64,000 bases of DNA from Desulfatibacillum sp. (GTDB lineage: Bacteria; Desulfobacterota; Desulfobacteria; Desulfobacterales; SpSt-501): contig DYEU01000004.1 of assembly GCA_020725555.1 (NCBI GenBank), forward strand, positions 62,001 through 126,000, in the 5' to 3' direction. Positions 8,403 through 17,134 of the stretch are shown here, piece after piece. Within the stretch, counting starts at the first letter, position 1; each line of letters starts with the position of its first letter. A model generated the notes under the pieces. That model was not told where the DNA came from. It saw only the letters and a list, made by a program, of their open reading frames with translations, and did not search any database. The position numbers were made by a program, and so were the translations under genes.

Positions 8403-9470
8403 TCAGGGCATGCGGTAGATCAGCGAGTTGACGTTCATCCCCGCCCCGACCGAGGCGAAGACGACGATGTCCCCCGGGTGCAGGCGGTGGCCGTTCACCC
8501 GGCCGCGCAGGATGAGGTCGAGCAGCGTGGGGAGGGTGGCGACCGAGCTGTTCCCCGTCCAGGAGATGATCATCGGCATGATGTCTTCGGGGACCTCGCG
8601 CACCCGGTAGAGATCGAAGAGCCTGCGGATGATCGCCGCGTCGAGCTTTTCGTTTGCCTGGTGGACGAGGATCTTCTTCACCTCGTGGAGGCCGATCCCC
8701 GAGGTGTCGAGGTTTTGCTTGACCACGAGGGGGACGGTCTTGACGGCGTACTTGTAGATCTCGTGGCCGTTCATCTTGATGTAGAGCTCGCCGCCGTTTT
8801 TCTCGGGGTTGTAGGAGCCCCCCATGCGGAGCAGGAAGGCGTGCTCGAGGGCGTCGGTGCGCGCAAGGTGCGAGAGGATCCCCGCCTCCCCCGCGCGCGC
8901 CTCGAGGAGGGTCGCCCCGGCGCCGTCGGAGTAGATCATGCTGTCCACGTCGTGCGGGTCGGCGATGCGCCCCAGGGTTTCCGTTCCGATCACGAGGACC
9001 CGGCGCGCGGCGCCCGCGCGGATGAAGCAATCGGCGGTGATCATGCCCTGGAGCCATCCCGGGCAGCCGAAGGGCAGGTCGAAGGCGACGGTGTAGGGGT
9101 TGCGGATGCCCAGGCGGTGTTTCACGCGGGAGGCGAGCGTGGGGACGGTGTCGCAGCGCAGATTGCCGTTTTTCACGTCGCCGAAGTTGTGGGCGACGAT
9201 GATGTAGTCGAGGGTTTCGCGGTCGACGGCCTCGAGGGCCGCCTCGGCCGCCTGCGCGGCCATGTCCGAGGCGCACAGATCCGACGGCGCGTAGCGGCGC
9301 TCCTCGATGCCCGTGATCTCGTGGAGCTTGCGGATGATCTCGGGGTTGCCCTTCGCGAGGCGCCTTCCTTGGGGGTCGAAAAAGGTGTGGCCGAGAAAAC
9401 GCTCGTTGGGGACCCTCACGGGGGGGAGGTAGCTGCCTGTCGCGGCGATGATCGCTCGAATTTCGGCCAT
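8403..9470 (-). CDS. 3-oxoacyl-ACP synthase III-like thiolase-fold enzyme (FabH/KAS III family)
   Basis: Condensing enzyme of the thiolase superfamily, 355 aa. The Cys-His-Asn triad of KAS III proteins is intact: Cys136 in DLPFGCPGWLQG, His270 in LVHQANEK and Asn307 in SWTGNSSVATLP. The N-terminus IIAATGSYLPP and the C-terminal FASVGAGMNVNSLIYR also fit. FabH starts fatty-acid synthesis by condensing an acyl-CoA with malonyl-ACP; relatives make 2-alkylquinolones, beta-ketones or 3-hydroxy-3-methylglutaryl-type products. No fab genes are adjacent and it has its own promoter, so a specialised role rather than housekeeping FabH is likely. Confidence 0.88.
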   Translation of the reverse strand: MAEIRAIIAATGSYLPPVRVPNERFLGHTFFDPQGRRLAKGNPEIIRKLHEITGIEERRYAPSDLCASDMAAQAAEAALEAVDRETLDYIIVAHNFGDVKNGNLRCDTVPTLASRVKHRLGIRNPYTVAFDLPFGCPGWLQGMITADCFIRAGAARRVLVIGTETLGRIADPHDVDSMIYSDGAGATLLEARAGEAGILSHLARTDALEHAFLLRMGGSYNPEKNGGELYIKMNGHEIYKYAVKTVPLVVKQNLDTSGIGLHEVKKILVHQANEKLDAAIIRRLFDLYRVREVPEDIMPMIISWTGNSSVATLPTLLDLILRGRVNGHRLHPGDIVVFASVGAGMNVNSLIYRMP

Positions 9471-9509
9471 GGCCAGGGCACACCGACTCCTTTACGAAGT
9501 TAAAATTTT

Positions 9510-9538
9510 TTTATAGCCTTCTTTTCGTCAACGATCAA
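9510..9538 (-). promoter_or_regulatory. sigma-70-type promoter of the KAS III-like gene
   Basis: Minus-strand TTGATC (9533-9538), 17-base spacer and TATAAA (9510-9515), ending 40 bases before the start codon. The surrounding stretch 9495-9520 is A+T-rich. An AAAGGAG site lies about 16 bases from the ATG, longer than usual. Confidence 0.6.
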
Positions 9539-9665
9539 GAGAGCAAGAGGATTCAGCTCCGGTCACGCGCGGTGAGGGGTTCCCGGAGCGTCCGGCTTTC
9601 CGGGCGGCCTCGAAGCCGTCTCGTTCCTGCTCCGGCCGCCGCGGCGGACCGGGCGGCGCGTCGGA

Positions 9666-11006
9666 TCAACGGACGAACGCAGGCAGATAGGTCGCAAGCG
9701 CGGGAAACAGCAGGATGACGACGATGCTGATCAGCTCGGCGATCAGGAAGGGGAAGGTTCCCACGATCAGGTCCTTGATTTCGACATCCTTTTCGGCCAC
9801 GCCCAGAACCGAATAGAGATTGATCCCGAAGGGGGGGGTGATGAAGCCGACTTCGATCGCCAGGATCACCACGACGGCATACCAGATGGCGTCGATCCCG
9901 GCGGCGTTCACGATGGGGTTGAAGAGGCTGATGGTGATGCTGAGCATCGAGATGCTGTCGATGAAACAGCCGAGCAGCAGGTAGACGAGGGCAAAGCCGA
10001 TGACCAGGCTCATCTGCGAGAGGCCGAGGCCGATCACGAACTCGCTCAGCCGGGTCGTCAGCCCCGTGAGGACCGTGAAGTTGGAAAAAACGGTCGCCGC
10101 CCCGAGCACGAGAAAAATCATGGCCGAGGTGGTCGCCGTTTCGTTCAGGATCCCATAGAGCTCCCGGAAGCGCTCCCCGATCCCCCGCCCGCGCCCGCGA
10201 AAGAACCCCCGGTAGAGATAGATCAGGAAGAGAACGAAGGCGGCCACGGCCGAAGCCTCGGTCGGGGTGAACACGCCGCCGTAGATCCCCCCGAAGATGA
10301 TCCCGGCCGAAAGGACGATCGGCCACCACGAGCGCAGGCTGAGCAGTTTTCGGGACAGCGGCACCGCCCGCGCCGGCTCGGGCGGCCGGATCGCCTGGGA
10401 ACGGATGCGCGGGTACAGGGCGATCGCGACGCAGAAAAGAACGGCCCAGAGGATTCCGGGCACGATCCCCGCGATCAGGAGCTTTCCGATCGAGACCCCC
10501 GAGAGCATGCCGTAGACGATCGCCAGGATCGAAGGGGGGATGAGCATGCCGATCGAGCCCGCCGCCGCGCAGATCCCGTAAGCGAAGCCCTTCTCGTAGC
10601 CCCGCGCGCGCATCTCCGGGGCGCTGATCTTGGCGAACACGGCGGCGGTCACGAGCGAAGAGCCGCAGACCGTCCCGAAGGCCGTGCAGGCGAGCACCGT
10701 GGCCATGCCGAGACCGCTTCGGAACCGCCCGACGAGGAGCTCGAGGCTCGCGTAGATGTCGCGGCTGATCCCGCCCCCCGAGGCGAGATAGCCGACGAGG
10801 ATGAAGAGCGGCAGCGTGACCAGGGCGGTCCCCGAAATTTTCCCGTAGATCGCACCGACGCTCATCTCGAGGGCGCGCTCCAGGCCGAGCACGGTGGTCA
10901 GGCCGAGAAAGCCGGTGATGATCAGGGCCATGCCGACGTGCATGCCGAGCAGGAGCAGGAGGAGCAGCAACGCCACGCCGGCCAGGCCTACGAGAAGAGC
11001 ATCCAT
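9666..11006 (-). CDS. TRAP transporter large permease (DctM family), second system
   Basis: Large TRAP permease, 446 aa from the chosen start. It has about 12 hydrophobic segments, beginning with a long Leu-rich helix, and the family marks CAAAGSIGMLIPPSILAIVYG and FTPTEASAVAAFVLF. I begin at the ATG (MDALLVGLAG) 4 bases after the small-permease stop instead of the 20-codon longer open frame, because this fits coupled translation and the normal DctM N-terminus. It works with the DctQ and DctP encoded directly upstream. Confidence 0.93.
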   Translation of the reverse strand: MDALLVGLAGVALLLLLLLLGMHVGMALIITGFLGLTTVLGLERALEMSVGAIYGKISGTALVTLPLFILVGYLASGGGISRDIYASLELLVGRFRSGLGMATVLACTAFGTVCGSSLVTAAVFAKISAPEMRARGYEKGFAYGICAAAGSIGMLIPPSILAIVYGMLSGVSIGKLLIAGIVPGILWAVLFCVAIALYPRIRSQAIRPPEPARAVPLSRKLLSLRSWWPIVLSAGIIFGGIYGGVFTPTEASAVAAFVLFLIYLYRGFFRGRGRGIGERFRELYGILNETATTSAMIFLVLGAATVFSNFTVLTGLTTRLSEFVIGLGLSQMSLVIGFALVYLLLGCFIDSISMLSITISLFNPIVNAAGIDAIWYAVVVILAIEVGFITPPFGINLYSVLGVAEKDVEIKDLIVGTFPFLIAELISIVVILLFPALATYLPAFVR

Positions 11007-11010
11007 CGCC

Positions 11011-11526
11011 TCAGGGGTTCCCGGGGGCCGCCTCGCCCCGCAGGAGGTCGAGGGTGTCCAGAGCAAACCGCAGGGTAAAGATCGCGAGCCCCACCGGCAT
11101 GGCGATCTTGCCCCACCACCACAAGAGTTCTACGGCGGCGAGCATTTCCTCGCGGATGGCAAAGGAGAAATAAAAATAGCGCCAGCTGTATACGGTGAGA
11201 ACGCCGGCCATGGCCGCAGAAAGGAGGTTCGTCAGGATCCGCAGCCGGCGCTCCCCCTGCGCCGAGATCCGGCTGGTCAGCATGGCCACCCGGACATGGC
11301 TGCCTTTCGCCAGAGCGAAGGCGAAGGGGAGAAACACGACGTGGGGCATGCAGAGCTCGCCGATTTCCCAGGTGGCGGGAAGCGGCCTGGAGTAGAAGTA
11401 GCGCAGGAAAATGTCGGTGACGATGAGCAGCGTGAGCCCCAGGGTCACCGACCAGGACCACACCGTCAGGGCGACCTCGACCCCGCCGGCCAGCCGTTTG
11501 AGCACGCCGTACACCGGGATTCCCAC
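11011..11526 (-). CDS. TRAP transporter small permease (DctQ family), second system
   Basis: Four-helix TRAP membrane subunit, 171 aa. Hydrophobic helices are visible near residues 16-37, 53-75, 95-115 and 132-155, with the FLPFAFALAKGSHVRVAMLTSRI segment matching the DctQ region before the third helix. It starts 4 bases after the binding-protein stop and ends 4 bases before the large permease start, so all three are translated from one message. Confidence 0.9.
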   Translation of the reverse strand: MGIPVYGVLKRLAGGVEVALTVWSWSVTLGLTLLIVTDIFLRYFYSRPLPATWEIGELCMPHVVFLPFAFALAKGSHVRVAMLTSRISAQGERRLRILTNLLSAAMAGVLTVYSWRYFYFSFAIREEMLAAVELLWWWGKIAMPVGLAIFTLRFALDTLDLLRGEAAPGNP

Positions 11527-11530
11527 CGAA

Positions 11531-12610
11531 TTACTTTTTCACGCCCCATTTGCGGGCCCACTTGAAGCCGAGGTCGGCCGTCGCCTTCTGCCAGAACTCG
11601 AGAATGGCGAATCCGGGGTACCCCTTGGCTTCGACCTCCGCGGCCCATTCGGCCGGCACGTCCTCCAGGCTGTCGGCCCACTTCTTGATTTCCGCTTCGG
11701 GGAATTTCGAGAACTGCACCCCGGCCTTTTCGAACTCGGCCTGGCAGCTCTTGAACCAGGCGGGAAGCACTTCCAGGGCCATCTTGTCCTCGGCGATCCG
11801 CCCGGCCTCGAGCACCGCCTTCTGGATCTCCGGCGGCATCCGGTTGAAGGCCTCCAGGTTGATCAGGATCTGGGAGTGGAAGCCCGCCATCAGCCCGACC
11901 GAGGTGTAGTGTTTGACGAGCTCGTAGACCTTGGTGAAGTGAAAATGGGTGAACGGGTGGAGGTCGATGTTCGCCACCCCGTTCTGCAGCAGTTCGTAGC
12001 GGTCGTGCATCGGCCGCACCACGGCCGTCGCCCCCGGCGGCAGCCAGCGGCCGAAGTAACGGCCGACGAGGGAGACTTTCTCGCCCTTGAAGTCCTCGAG
12101 CGTCCGCAGCGGCTTGCGGCTCATGAAGTCATAGACGCCGCCCGGCGGGTCGCTGATGAGGAGCACCTTGTTCTTCTTTTCGTCCTCCACCAGCTGGGGG
12201 AATTTTTCCCGCAGCTGGCGGTTGGCCTTGACGATCAGCATGGGGTCGGAAGGACCGAAGGGCAGCACGTAGGTCACCCCGTGGATCGGAAAACGCCCCG
12301 GCGTGTACCAGGGGAAGGTCTGGGCGACATCCACGGTGCGGTTCCCCACGAGGTCGATGTGTTCCGGGCCCTTGCCGATCGTCGCGCCGTAGAAATTTTC
12401 GAAGGCGAATTTGCCGCCCGTGAGGCGATTGAGTTCCTCCTGCCAGATCTGCAAGGCCTTGCCCATGGACATGGGCACATCCGGCGCCGGATAAATGCTC
12501 GCGCAGCGCAGCTTGTATTCGGCCGCCGGGGCGGGGGCGGGCACGCTCAGGGCGACGGCGAGCGCGACCGCGGCGAGGACGGGCAGGGTCCCTTTGCTGT
12601 TCATCTTCAT
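11531..12610 (-). CDS. TRAP transporter substrate-binding protein (DctP family), second system
   Basis: Periplasmic binding protein, 359 aa, with a signal peptide (MKMNSKGTLPVLAAVALAVA, cleavage near PAPAAEYK at about residue 30). The DctP-like core includes QIWQEELNRLTGGK, the EHIDLVGNRTVDVAQ stretch, a basic residue in VSLVGRYFGRW in the position of the carboxylate-binding arginine, and a C-terminal amphipathic helix. It differs clearly from the DctP at 5.2-6.3 kb, so the two systems should have different ligands. It lies downstream of a creatininase-family gene and a GlcD/GlcF-like pair. Confidence 0.9.
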   Translation of the reverse strand: MKMNSKGTLPVLAAVALAVALSVPAPAPAAEYKLRCASIYPAPDVPMSMGKALQIWQEELNRLTGGKFAFENFYGATIGKGPEHIDLVGNRTVDVAQTFPWYTPGRFPIHGVTYVLPFGPSDPMLIVKANRQLREKFPQLVEDEKKNKVLLISDPPGGVYDFMSRKPLRTLEDFKGEKVSLVGRYFGRWLPPGATAVVRPMHDRYELLQNGVANIDLHPFTHFHFTKVYELVKHYTSVGLMAGFHSQILINLEAFNRMPPEIQKAVLEAGRIAEDKMALEVLPAWFKSCQAEFEKAGVQFSKFPEAEIKKWADSLEDVPAEWAAEVEAKGYPGFAILEFWQKATADLGFKWARKWGVKK

Positions 12611-12692
12611 GGCCGGCCTCCTTCAACGAAAAAGGGCAGATGCGGTTTGCGGCGACTCCTGGGGATACGGCCTTGCCGGCCGTCCCCCCGGG

Positions 12693-13556
12693 CTACACGC
12701 GATGGACGAACTCCCGGTTGTGCACCTCGACCTTGACTTTTTCGAGCTCCCTCAGCGCCCGGGCGAGGTGTTCGCCGAAACGGCGGTTCGCCTCGGCGCC
12801 CTTGGCGGCGCTTGCGCGCAAGGGGTTCCCGATCAGGCCGGTGTCGGAGAACTCGCGGTGCTCCATGGGAAAGACGAAGTAGTTGTAGCCTTCGAACTCG
12901 ACGCTCGGCGTGCCGTCTTTCTTGATGAAGGAATCGGGAAGGAAGGGCGGGGTTTTGGTCCGCTCGCTCTTGATCGCGCGGTCCATGCGCACGAGCTTCT
13001 CGTCGACCGACATCACCTGGCTCGTTTCGAGCTCCCCGGCATGCCAGCCCGGGGTCTCCTCCGGCGGCCCCTCGATCAGATCGGCGACGATGCCGAGGTA
13101 GTTCTCGGCCCAGGGCCGGCAGATGCCGATCAGCGCGCCGGTTTCGTACTTGAGGCTGCGCATCAGGGGGTCGATGATTTTCATGTTGGAGGCGTGGCCG
13201 ACGACCAGGATGATCTTGTTGAACCCGTGATGGATGAGGCTGCGGCAGATGTCATACATCAGGTTGCGCCACGTTTCGGCGCGCACGGTGATCGTCCCCA
13301 GGCCGAGGTTGGGGGGGCCCATGTGGTGGGGGCTGTAGCCGATCCAGAGCTGCGGCGTGTAGAGGACCTGGGCGGTCTCGGCGGCGATCTTCGTGATGGC
13401 CTCGCAGTGAATCGAGTCCGTGAGCAGCGGGCAGTGATAGGAGTGCTGCTCCAGGCTGGCCACCGGCACCATGACGATATCCTTGTGCTTGAGGTACTCC
13501 TGCACGTCGGGATAGCATAGGTACCCCATGTTCCAGGTCGGGAAATCGAGCGCCAT
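12693..13556 (-). CDS. creatininase-family amidohydrolase
   Basis: Metal-dependent hydrolase, 287 aa, of the creatininase/MftE family, which opens cyclic amides or cleaves peptides. Metal-site motifs are visible: ASLEQHSYHCPLLTD (E-x-H near residue 35), VVGHASNM in place of the usual NGHGGN, and HAGELETS near residue 185. The glycine/asparagine pattern of the second motif is altered, so the pocket may differ. The start is the ATG with GGAGGTGAG immediately upstream; the longer open frame has no such site. Between a TRAP transporter and an Fe-S/FAD oxidase pair, it probably acts on the imported compound. Confidence 0.88.
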   Translation of the reverse strand: MALDFPTWNMGYLCYPDVQEYLKHKDIVMVPVASLEQHSYHCPLLTDSIHCEAITKIAAETAQVLYTPQLWIGYSPHHMGPPNLGLGTITVRAETWRNLMYDICRSLIHHGFNKIILVVGHASNMKIIDPLMRSLKYETGALIGICRPWAENYLGIVADLIEGPPEETPGWHAGELETSQVMSVDEKLVRMDRAIKSERTKTPPFLPDSFIKKDGTPSVEFEGYNYFVFPMEHREFSDTGLIGNPLRASAAKGAEANRRFGEHLARALRELEKVKVEVHNREFVHRV

Positions 13557-13618
13557 CGTCTCACCTCCTTCCGGGACGGCGGCAACGGCAACGACCAAGC
13601 GCCGCCCGACTGCGGAAT

Positions 13619-14752
13619 TCACCCGATCGCGACCGCCCGGGCGACCAGGTCGATCACGTTGACGACCTCCAGCGGCGGCAAGGCGGCGTTTGCCTCCCGG
13701 GCGGCGCGGAACATCTCGTCGCAACGCGTGCAGGCGGTCGCCAGGAGCCGGGCGCCGGTCTCGGCCGCCTCCCGCAAGCGCCAGGCGGCGAGCTCTCCGG
13801 CCACCTCCGGTTTGTAATCGGCCAGCATGCCGCCCGCGCCGCAACAGGGGGCGTTGCCGCCGCTTTCCTCCATTTCCCGGATCTCGCCGGCGACGACCCG
13901 CCGCAGGATGTCCCGGGGGGGCTCGATCGTCACCCGGTAGCGGGCCAGCGCACAGGGGTCGTGGTAAGTGACCGGGCCGGGGAGCGGGCGGCGGACAACG
14001 AGCTTTCCGTCCTTGAGCCAGTCGGCCAGGGCCTCGACGGCGTGACGGAAGGTGATCCCCGTGACATCCCCGCCGAAGCGCACGGTGCGGGTCGTGAACA
14101 TGCGCAGGCAGTCGGCGTCCATCGCGACCACTTCCCGGGCCGCGGCGCGGCGCAGCATCTGGGCGACCCGCCGGGAAAAGGCCCCGGCGCCGTCAAAGTC
14201 GCCGAGCTGGTAGAGCGGCCAGCCGCAGCAGGGTTCTTCCTCGAGGACTCGAAACGGGACCCCGGCGGCGTTGAAGAGCCGCCCCAGGCGGATGAGGGTT
14301 TCGGGGAACCGCCTGCGGCTGGTGCAGCCGGCGAAGAGGATCCGCGGCGCCTCCGGATCCATCGCCACGCCGGCGTCGCCCAGGATCGCCGCGGGCGAGG
14401 GGCCCATCTCCCGGCCGGCGTGAAGATCCTCGACCCGCCTGCGGATCTCCTCGGGCACCGCCCCCCGGCGAAAGAACCGCGCGCGGGCATCCACGATCAG
14501 TTCCTCGTAGGGGTACTTGCCGACGCACCAGCGCTCGAGCAGCCCGTCGTTGACGGCCGTGTACACGAGGTCGGCCGCATCCGCGTTCCAATCGAGCAGC
14601 CCTTTTTCCAAGGCCCACAACACGGCCGCACGCCCCCGCGGCGTGTAGGACTCGCGGCGCAGGACGGCGGCGACCCGGTCGGCCACATGGCACATCATGC
14701 AGAAGCGACAGGCCCAGAGGGTCTCGCTGCGTTCCGCTTCGGAGAGAAACAT
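13619..14752 (-). CDS. iron-sulfur oxidoreductase subunit with two CCG domains (GlcF/HdrB-like)
   Basis: A 377 aa partner for the FAD oxidase encoded upstream; such pairs oxidise 2-hydroxyacids and pass electrons to the quinone pool. The two CCG (heterodisulfide-reductase-type) domains are complete, with Cys175-Cys176 in EEEPCCGWPL and Cys303-Cys304 in NAPCCGAGG. The N-terminal ferredoxin-like part is degenerate: only Cys15, Cys18 and Cys21 follow the C-x2-C-x2-C pattern, the fourth ligand is missing, and only Cys76 remains of a second cluster. It could still hold one unusual cluster. It is 36 bases downstream of the FAD oxidase gene. Confidence 0.85.
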   Translation of the reverse strand: MFLSEAERSETLWACRFCMMCHVADRVAAVLRRESYTPRGRAAVLWALEKGLLDWNADAADLVYTAVNDGLLERWCVGKYPYEELIVDARARFFRRGAVPEEIRRRVEDLHAGREMGPSPAAILGDAGVAMDPEAPRILFAGCTSRRRFPETLIRLGRLFNAAGVPFRVLEEEPCCGWPLYQLGDFDGAGAFSRRVAQMLRRAAAREVVAMDADCLRMFTTRTVRFGGDVTGITFRHAVEALADWLKDGKLVVRRPLPGPVTYHDPCALARYRVTIEPPRDILRRVVAGEIREMEESGGNAPCCGAGGMLADYKPEVAGELAAWRLREAAETGARLLATACTRCDEMFRAAREANAALPPLEVVNVIDLVARAVAIG

Positions 14753-14788
14753 CGGCCGGCGTCCCTTGACAGCGGCTTGCCGCGCGGG

Positions 14789-16231
14789 TCACACCCGGCG
14801 GGCAAAGCCGAATTTCCCGGGGTTCATGATCCCCTGGGGATCCAGAGCATCCTTGATCGCCTGCAGCACGGCGAAGGCCGGTCCGTACTGTTCGGGCATC
14901 AGCCAGCCCAGCTTGAAGCCGATCCCGTGATGGTCGTTGAGAACCCCGCCGTGAGCGAGGGAGGTGCGGGCGGCCTTGGCCCAGATCATCGTGTGCAGTT
15001 CGAGCGCCTCCTGGGGATCCTGCGGCGGCTTGGGGATGATGAAACGGTCGTAAATCATGACCCCCCAGGGGAACCAGTGGGAAAAGTGGGCGATGTAGCG
15101 CGCGCCGAACTCCTTGAAGCCCTCCTCGATCGCCTCTTTCTTTGCCCGGTAGATGCCGTAGATCTTGTCGTAGGTGGTCGTGGTCTCGACCGTGCCGCTC
15201 ATCTCCGGGAGCATGAGGTTGTGCGGCGGGAAGTAGAAGTCGTAGCGGTGCCGCCACCAATGCTCCCCGAGTCGGGGTCCCAGCTCGCGGCCGCCTTGTT
15301 CGGTGCAGATCGCGGCCATGGCGTCGAGCGTGCGTTCCACCGCGGAAGCCTCCCCGTCGGCCCCCACGACCATGTAGCATCCGCGCACGTCCAGACCCAG
15401 CACCCTCTTGACGATCCGCTCGCTGGAGTTGTCGTCGTAGAGCCGCAGCGTACAGGGCTGCAGCCGCCGGGTCATGATGCGGCGGCCCGCTTCCAGGCCG
15501 GCGCGGATGTCCTCGAAGAGGTAGGCGTTGAAGCGGCGGGCTTCCGGCATCGGTTCGATGCGGATGGTGACTTCGGTGATGACCCCCAGGGTTCCCTCCG
15601 AGCCCACAAACAGCTGCAACAGGCTCGGGCCGCAGGCGTGGTTGGGGACCGGCAGGGTGCGGATGACTTCGCCGTTGGGCAGGACCACCTCCAGGCTGAG
15701 GACCATGTCCTCCGCCTTGCCGTACTTGGTGGACAGGGTCCCGGAGCCCCGGGCGGCGATGTACCCGCCCAGGGTCGCCCCGTAGACCGAAGCCGGGTAG
15801 TGGGCCAGGGTGAACCCCCGGCGGTTGAGGGCCCACTCCAGCCGTTGGCCGTTGATCCCCGGCTGGGCGGTGACGGTGAGCGAGCGGTCGTCGACCCGCA
15901 GGATGCGATCCATCCGCTTGACGTCGACGACCACCCCGCCGTACAGGGGCGTCACCCCTCCCTGGCTGCCGCTTCCGCCGCCGTAGGGAATCACCGGCAG
16001 CCGGTGCCGGGAGGCGATCTTGACCACGCGGGCGACCTCTTCGGTCGAGCCGGGGTGCACGACGATGTCCGGCTGGCAGGGCTTCAGGCCGCGGTCCGCC
16101 CAGATCTGGGGGGCGAGGTAGTAGTCCATGCTGTACGCATAGAGATCCACCGGCCGCACGGAGACGTTCTCCGACCCCAGGGCGTCCCGGAACTCGTTCA
16201 CGATCACCTGATAGCGAAAATCGGTCGGCAT
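14789..16231 (-). CDS. FAD-binding oxidase/dehydrogenase (GlcD/D-lactate dehydrogenase family)
   Basis: Flavoenzyme of the vanillyl-alcohol-oxidase fold, about 480 aa. The PCMH FAD-binding domain is seen in VIPYGGGSGSQGGVTPLYGG, TVTAQPGING, YPASVYGATLGGYIAARGSGTLSTK-type segments and FVGSEGTLGVITE; the C-terminal GlcD domain carries THARTSLAHGGVLNDHHGIG-like sequence near the end (GGVLNDHHGIG). It oxidises a 2-hydroxyacid, electrons going to the CCG protein. I start at the ATG giving MPTDFRYQ, because a TTGACA-type promoter lies inside the longer open frame (which would begin at 16312), and this start matches relatives. Confidence 0.88.
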   Translation of the reverse strand: MPTDFRYQVIVNEFRDALGSENVSVRPVDLYAYSMDYYLAPQIWADRGLKPCQPDIVVHPGSTEEVARVVKIASRHRLPVIPYGGGSGSQGGVTPLYGGVVVDVKRMDRILRVDDRSLTVTAQPGINGQRLEWALNRRGFTLAHYPASVYGATLGGYIAARGSGTLSTKYGKAEDMVLSLEVVLPNGEVIRTLPVPNHACGPSLLQLFVGSEGTLGVITEVTIRIEPMPEARRFNAYLFEDIRAGLEAGRRIMTRRLQPCTLRLYDDNSSERIVKRVLGLDVRGCYMVVGADGEASAVERTLDAMAAICTEQGGRELGPRLGEHWWRHRYDFYFPPHNLMLPEMSGTVETTTTYDKIYGIYRAKKEAIEEGFKEFGARYIAHFSHWFPWGVMIYDRFIIPKPPQDPQEALELHTMIWAKAARTSLAHGGVLNDHHGIGFKLGWLMPEQYGPAFAVLQAIKDALDPQGIMNPGKFGFARRV

Positions 16232-16261
16232 GGAATTGAATTCCCGGCTCAGGTTTGCTAC

Positions 16262-16290
16262 GAAGTATCCAAGTTGTTTCATGATGTCAA
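16262..16290 (-). promoter_or_regulatory. candidate sigma-70 promoter of the FAD oxidase operon
   Basis: Minus-strand TTGACA (16285-16290), 17-base spacer, TACTTC (16262-16267). The -10 match is weak (2 of 6). The position in the A+T-rich divergent region facing the DeoR gene, 30 bases before the chosen ATG, supports it. Confidence 0.45.
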
Positions 16291-16330
16291 TAAAAATTTC
16301 ATTTAGACTCATATTGTCTCATGGTGGCGC

Positions 16331-17101
16331 ATGTACCCCTTCGAACGGCTGGAAAAGATCACCGAGCGGCTGAAGGCGAGCGGGCAGATCAAGATCCACG
16401 AGGACGCCCGGCGTTTCGGCGTCTCCAAGGCCACGCTGCACCGCGACCTGGATCTCCTGGAGCGCCAGGGGTTGCTGATCAAGGTCCGCGGCGGCGCCGT
16501 GTTGCGCGAGCGCCTGCGCGTGGACACCCACTTTCACAACCGCCGCCGCACCGCCGTCGCCGAAAAGCAGAAAATCGCCGCCGCCGCCGCGGCCGGCATC
16601 CGCGACGACACCTCGATCTTTCTCGACCATTCCTCGACGGTCGCCTACCTCGCCGAAGCGCTCGCGCGCCGGGCTTTCCGCAACCTGATCGTGGTCACCA
16701 ACTCGCTGGCCGTCCCCGGCCTGCTCGGCAACGTCCTGGGCATCCAAACGATCTTGACCGGCGGGCGGGTGGAGCCCGACTTTCAGGCGCTCTCGGGACG
16801 CTGGGTCATCGAATCCTTCCGCAGCTTCAATTTTCACCAGGTCTTCGTTTCCTGCGGCGCGGTGACGGCCGAGGGGTTTCTCACCCAAACCCCGTTCATC
16901 CATGAAATCCTTTGCGAAATCCTCAACCGCAGCGGGGTCGAGATCAACATGCTGGTCGACAGCAGCAAATTTCAGAAGATCGCCACCTTCCGCGTCGCCC
17001 CGCTCAAGGCGGCGGCGAAGCTCTACACCGATGCCGGCGTTCCCAAGGGAATCCGCGAACGGCTGCAGGCCGCCGGCGTTCCGCTGGTCGTGGCGTCTTG
17101 A
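16331..17101 (+). CDS. DeoR/GlpR-family transcriptional regulator
   Basis: Sugar- or carboxylate-sensing repressor, 256 aa. The N-terminal helix-turn-helix (about residues 5-60: ERLEKITERLKASGQIKI...FGVSKATLHRDLDLLERQG) is followed by the DeoR ISOCOT sensor domain with KQKIAAAAAAGIRDDTSIFLDHSSTV, the TNSL switch, LTGGRV and the C-terminal LVDSSKF motif, all typical. It is divergent from the FAD oxidase operon across an A+T-rich promoter region, so it probably controls that operon and itself. The ribosome-binding site is weak (GGTGG). Confidence 0.92.
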   Translation: MYPFERLEKITERLKASGQIKIHEDARRFGVSKATLHRDLDLLERQGLLIKVRGGAVLRERLRVDTHFHNRRRTAVAEKQKIAAAAAAGIRDDTSIFLDHSSTVAYLAEALARRAFRNLIVVTNSLAVPGLLGNVLGIQTILTGGRVEPDFQALSGRWVIESFRSFNFHQVFVSCGAVTAEGFLTQTPFIHEILCEILNRSGVEINMLVDSSKFQKIATFRVAPLKAAAKLYTDAGVPKGIRERLQAAGVPLVVAS

Positions 17102-17134
17102 AGCACCGGGCCTCACGGCCCGGCAGTCCTCGCG

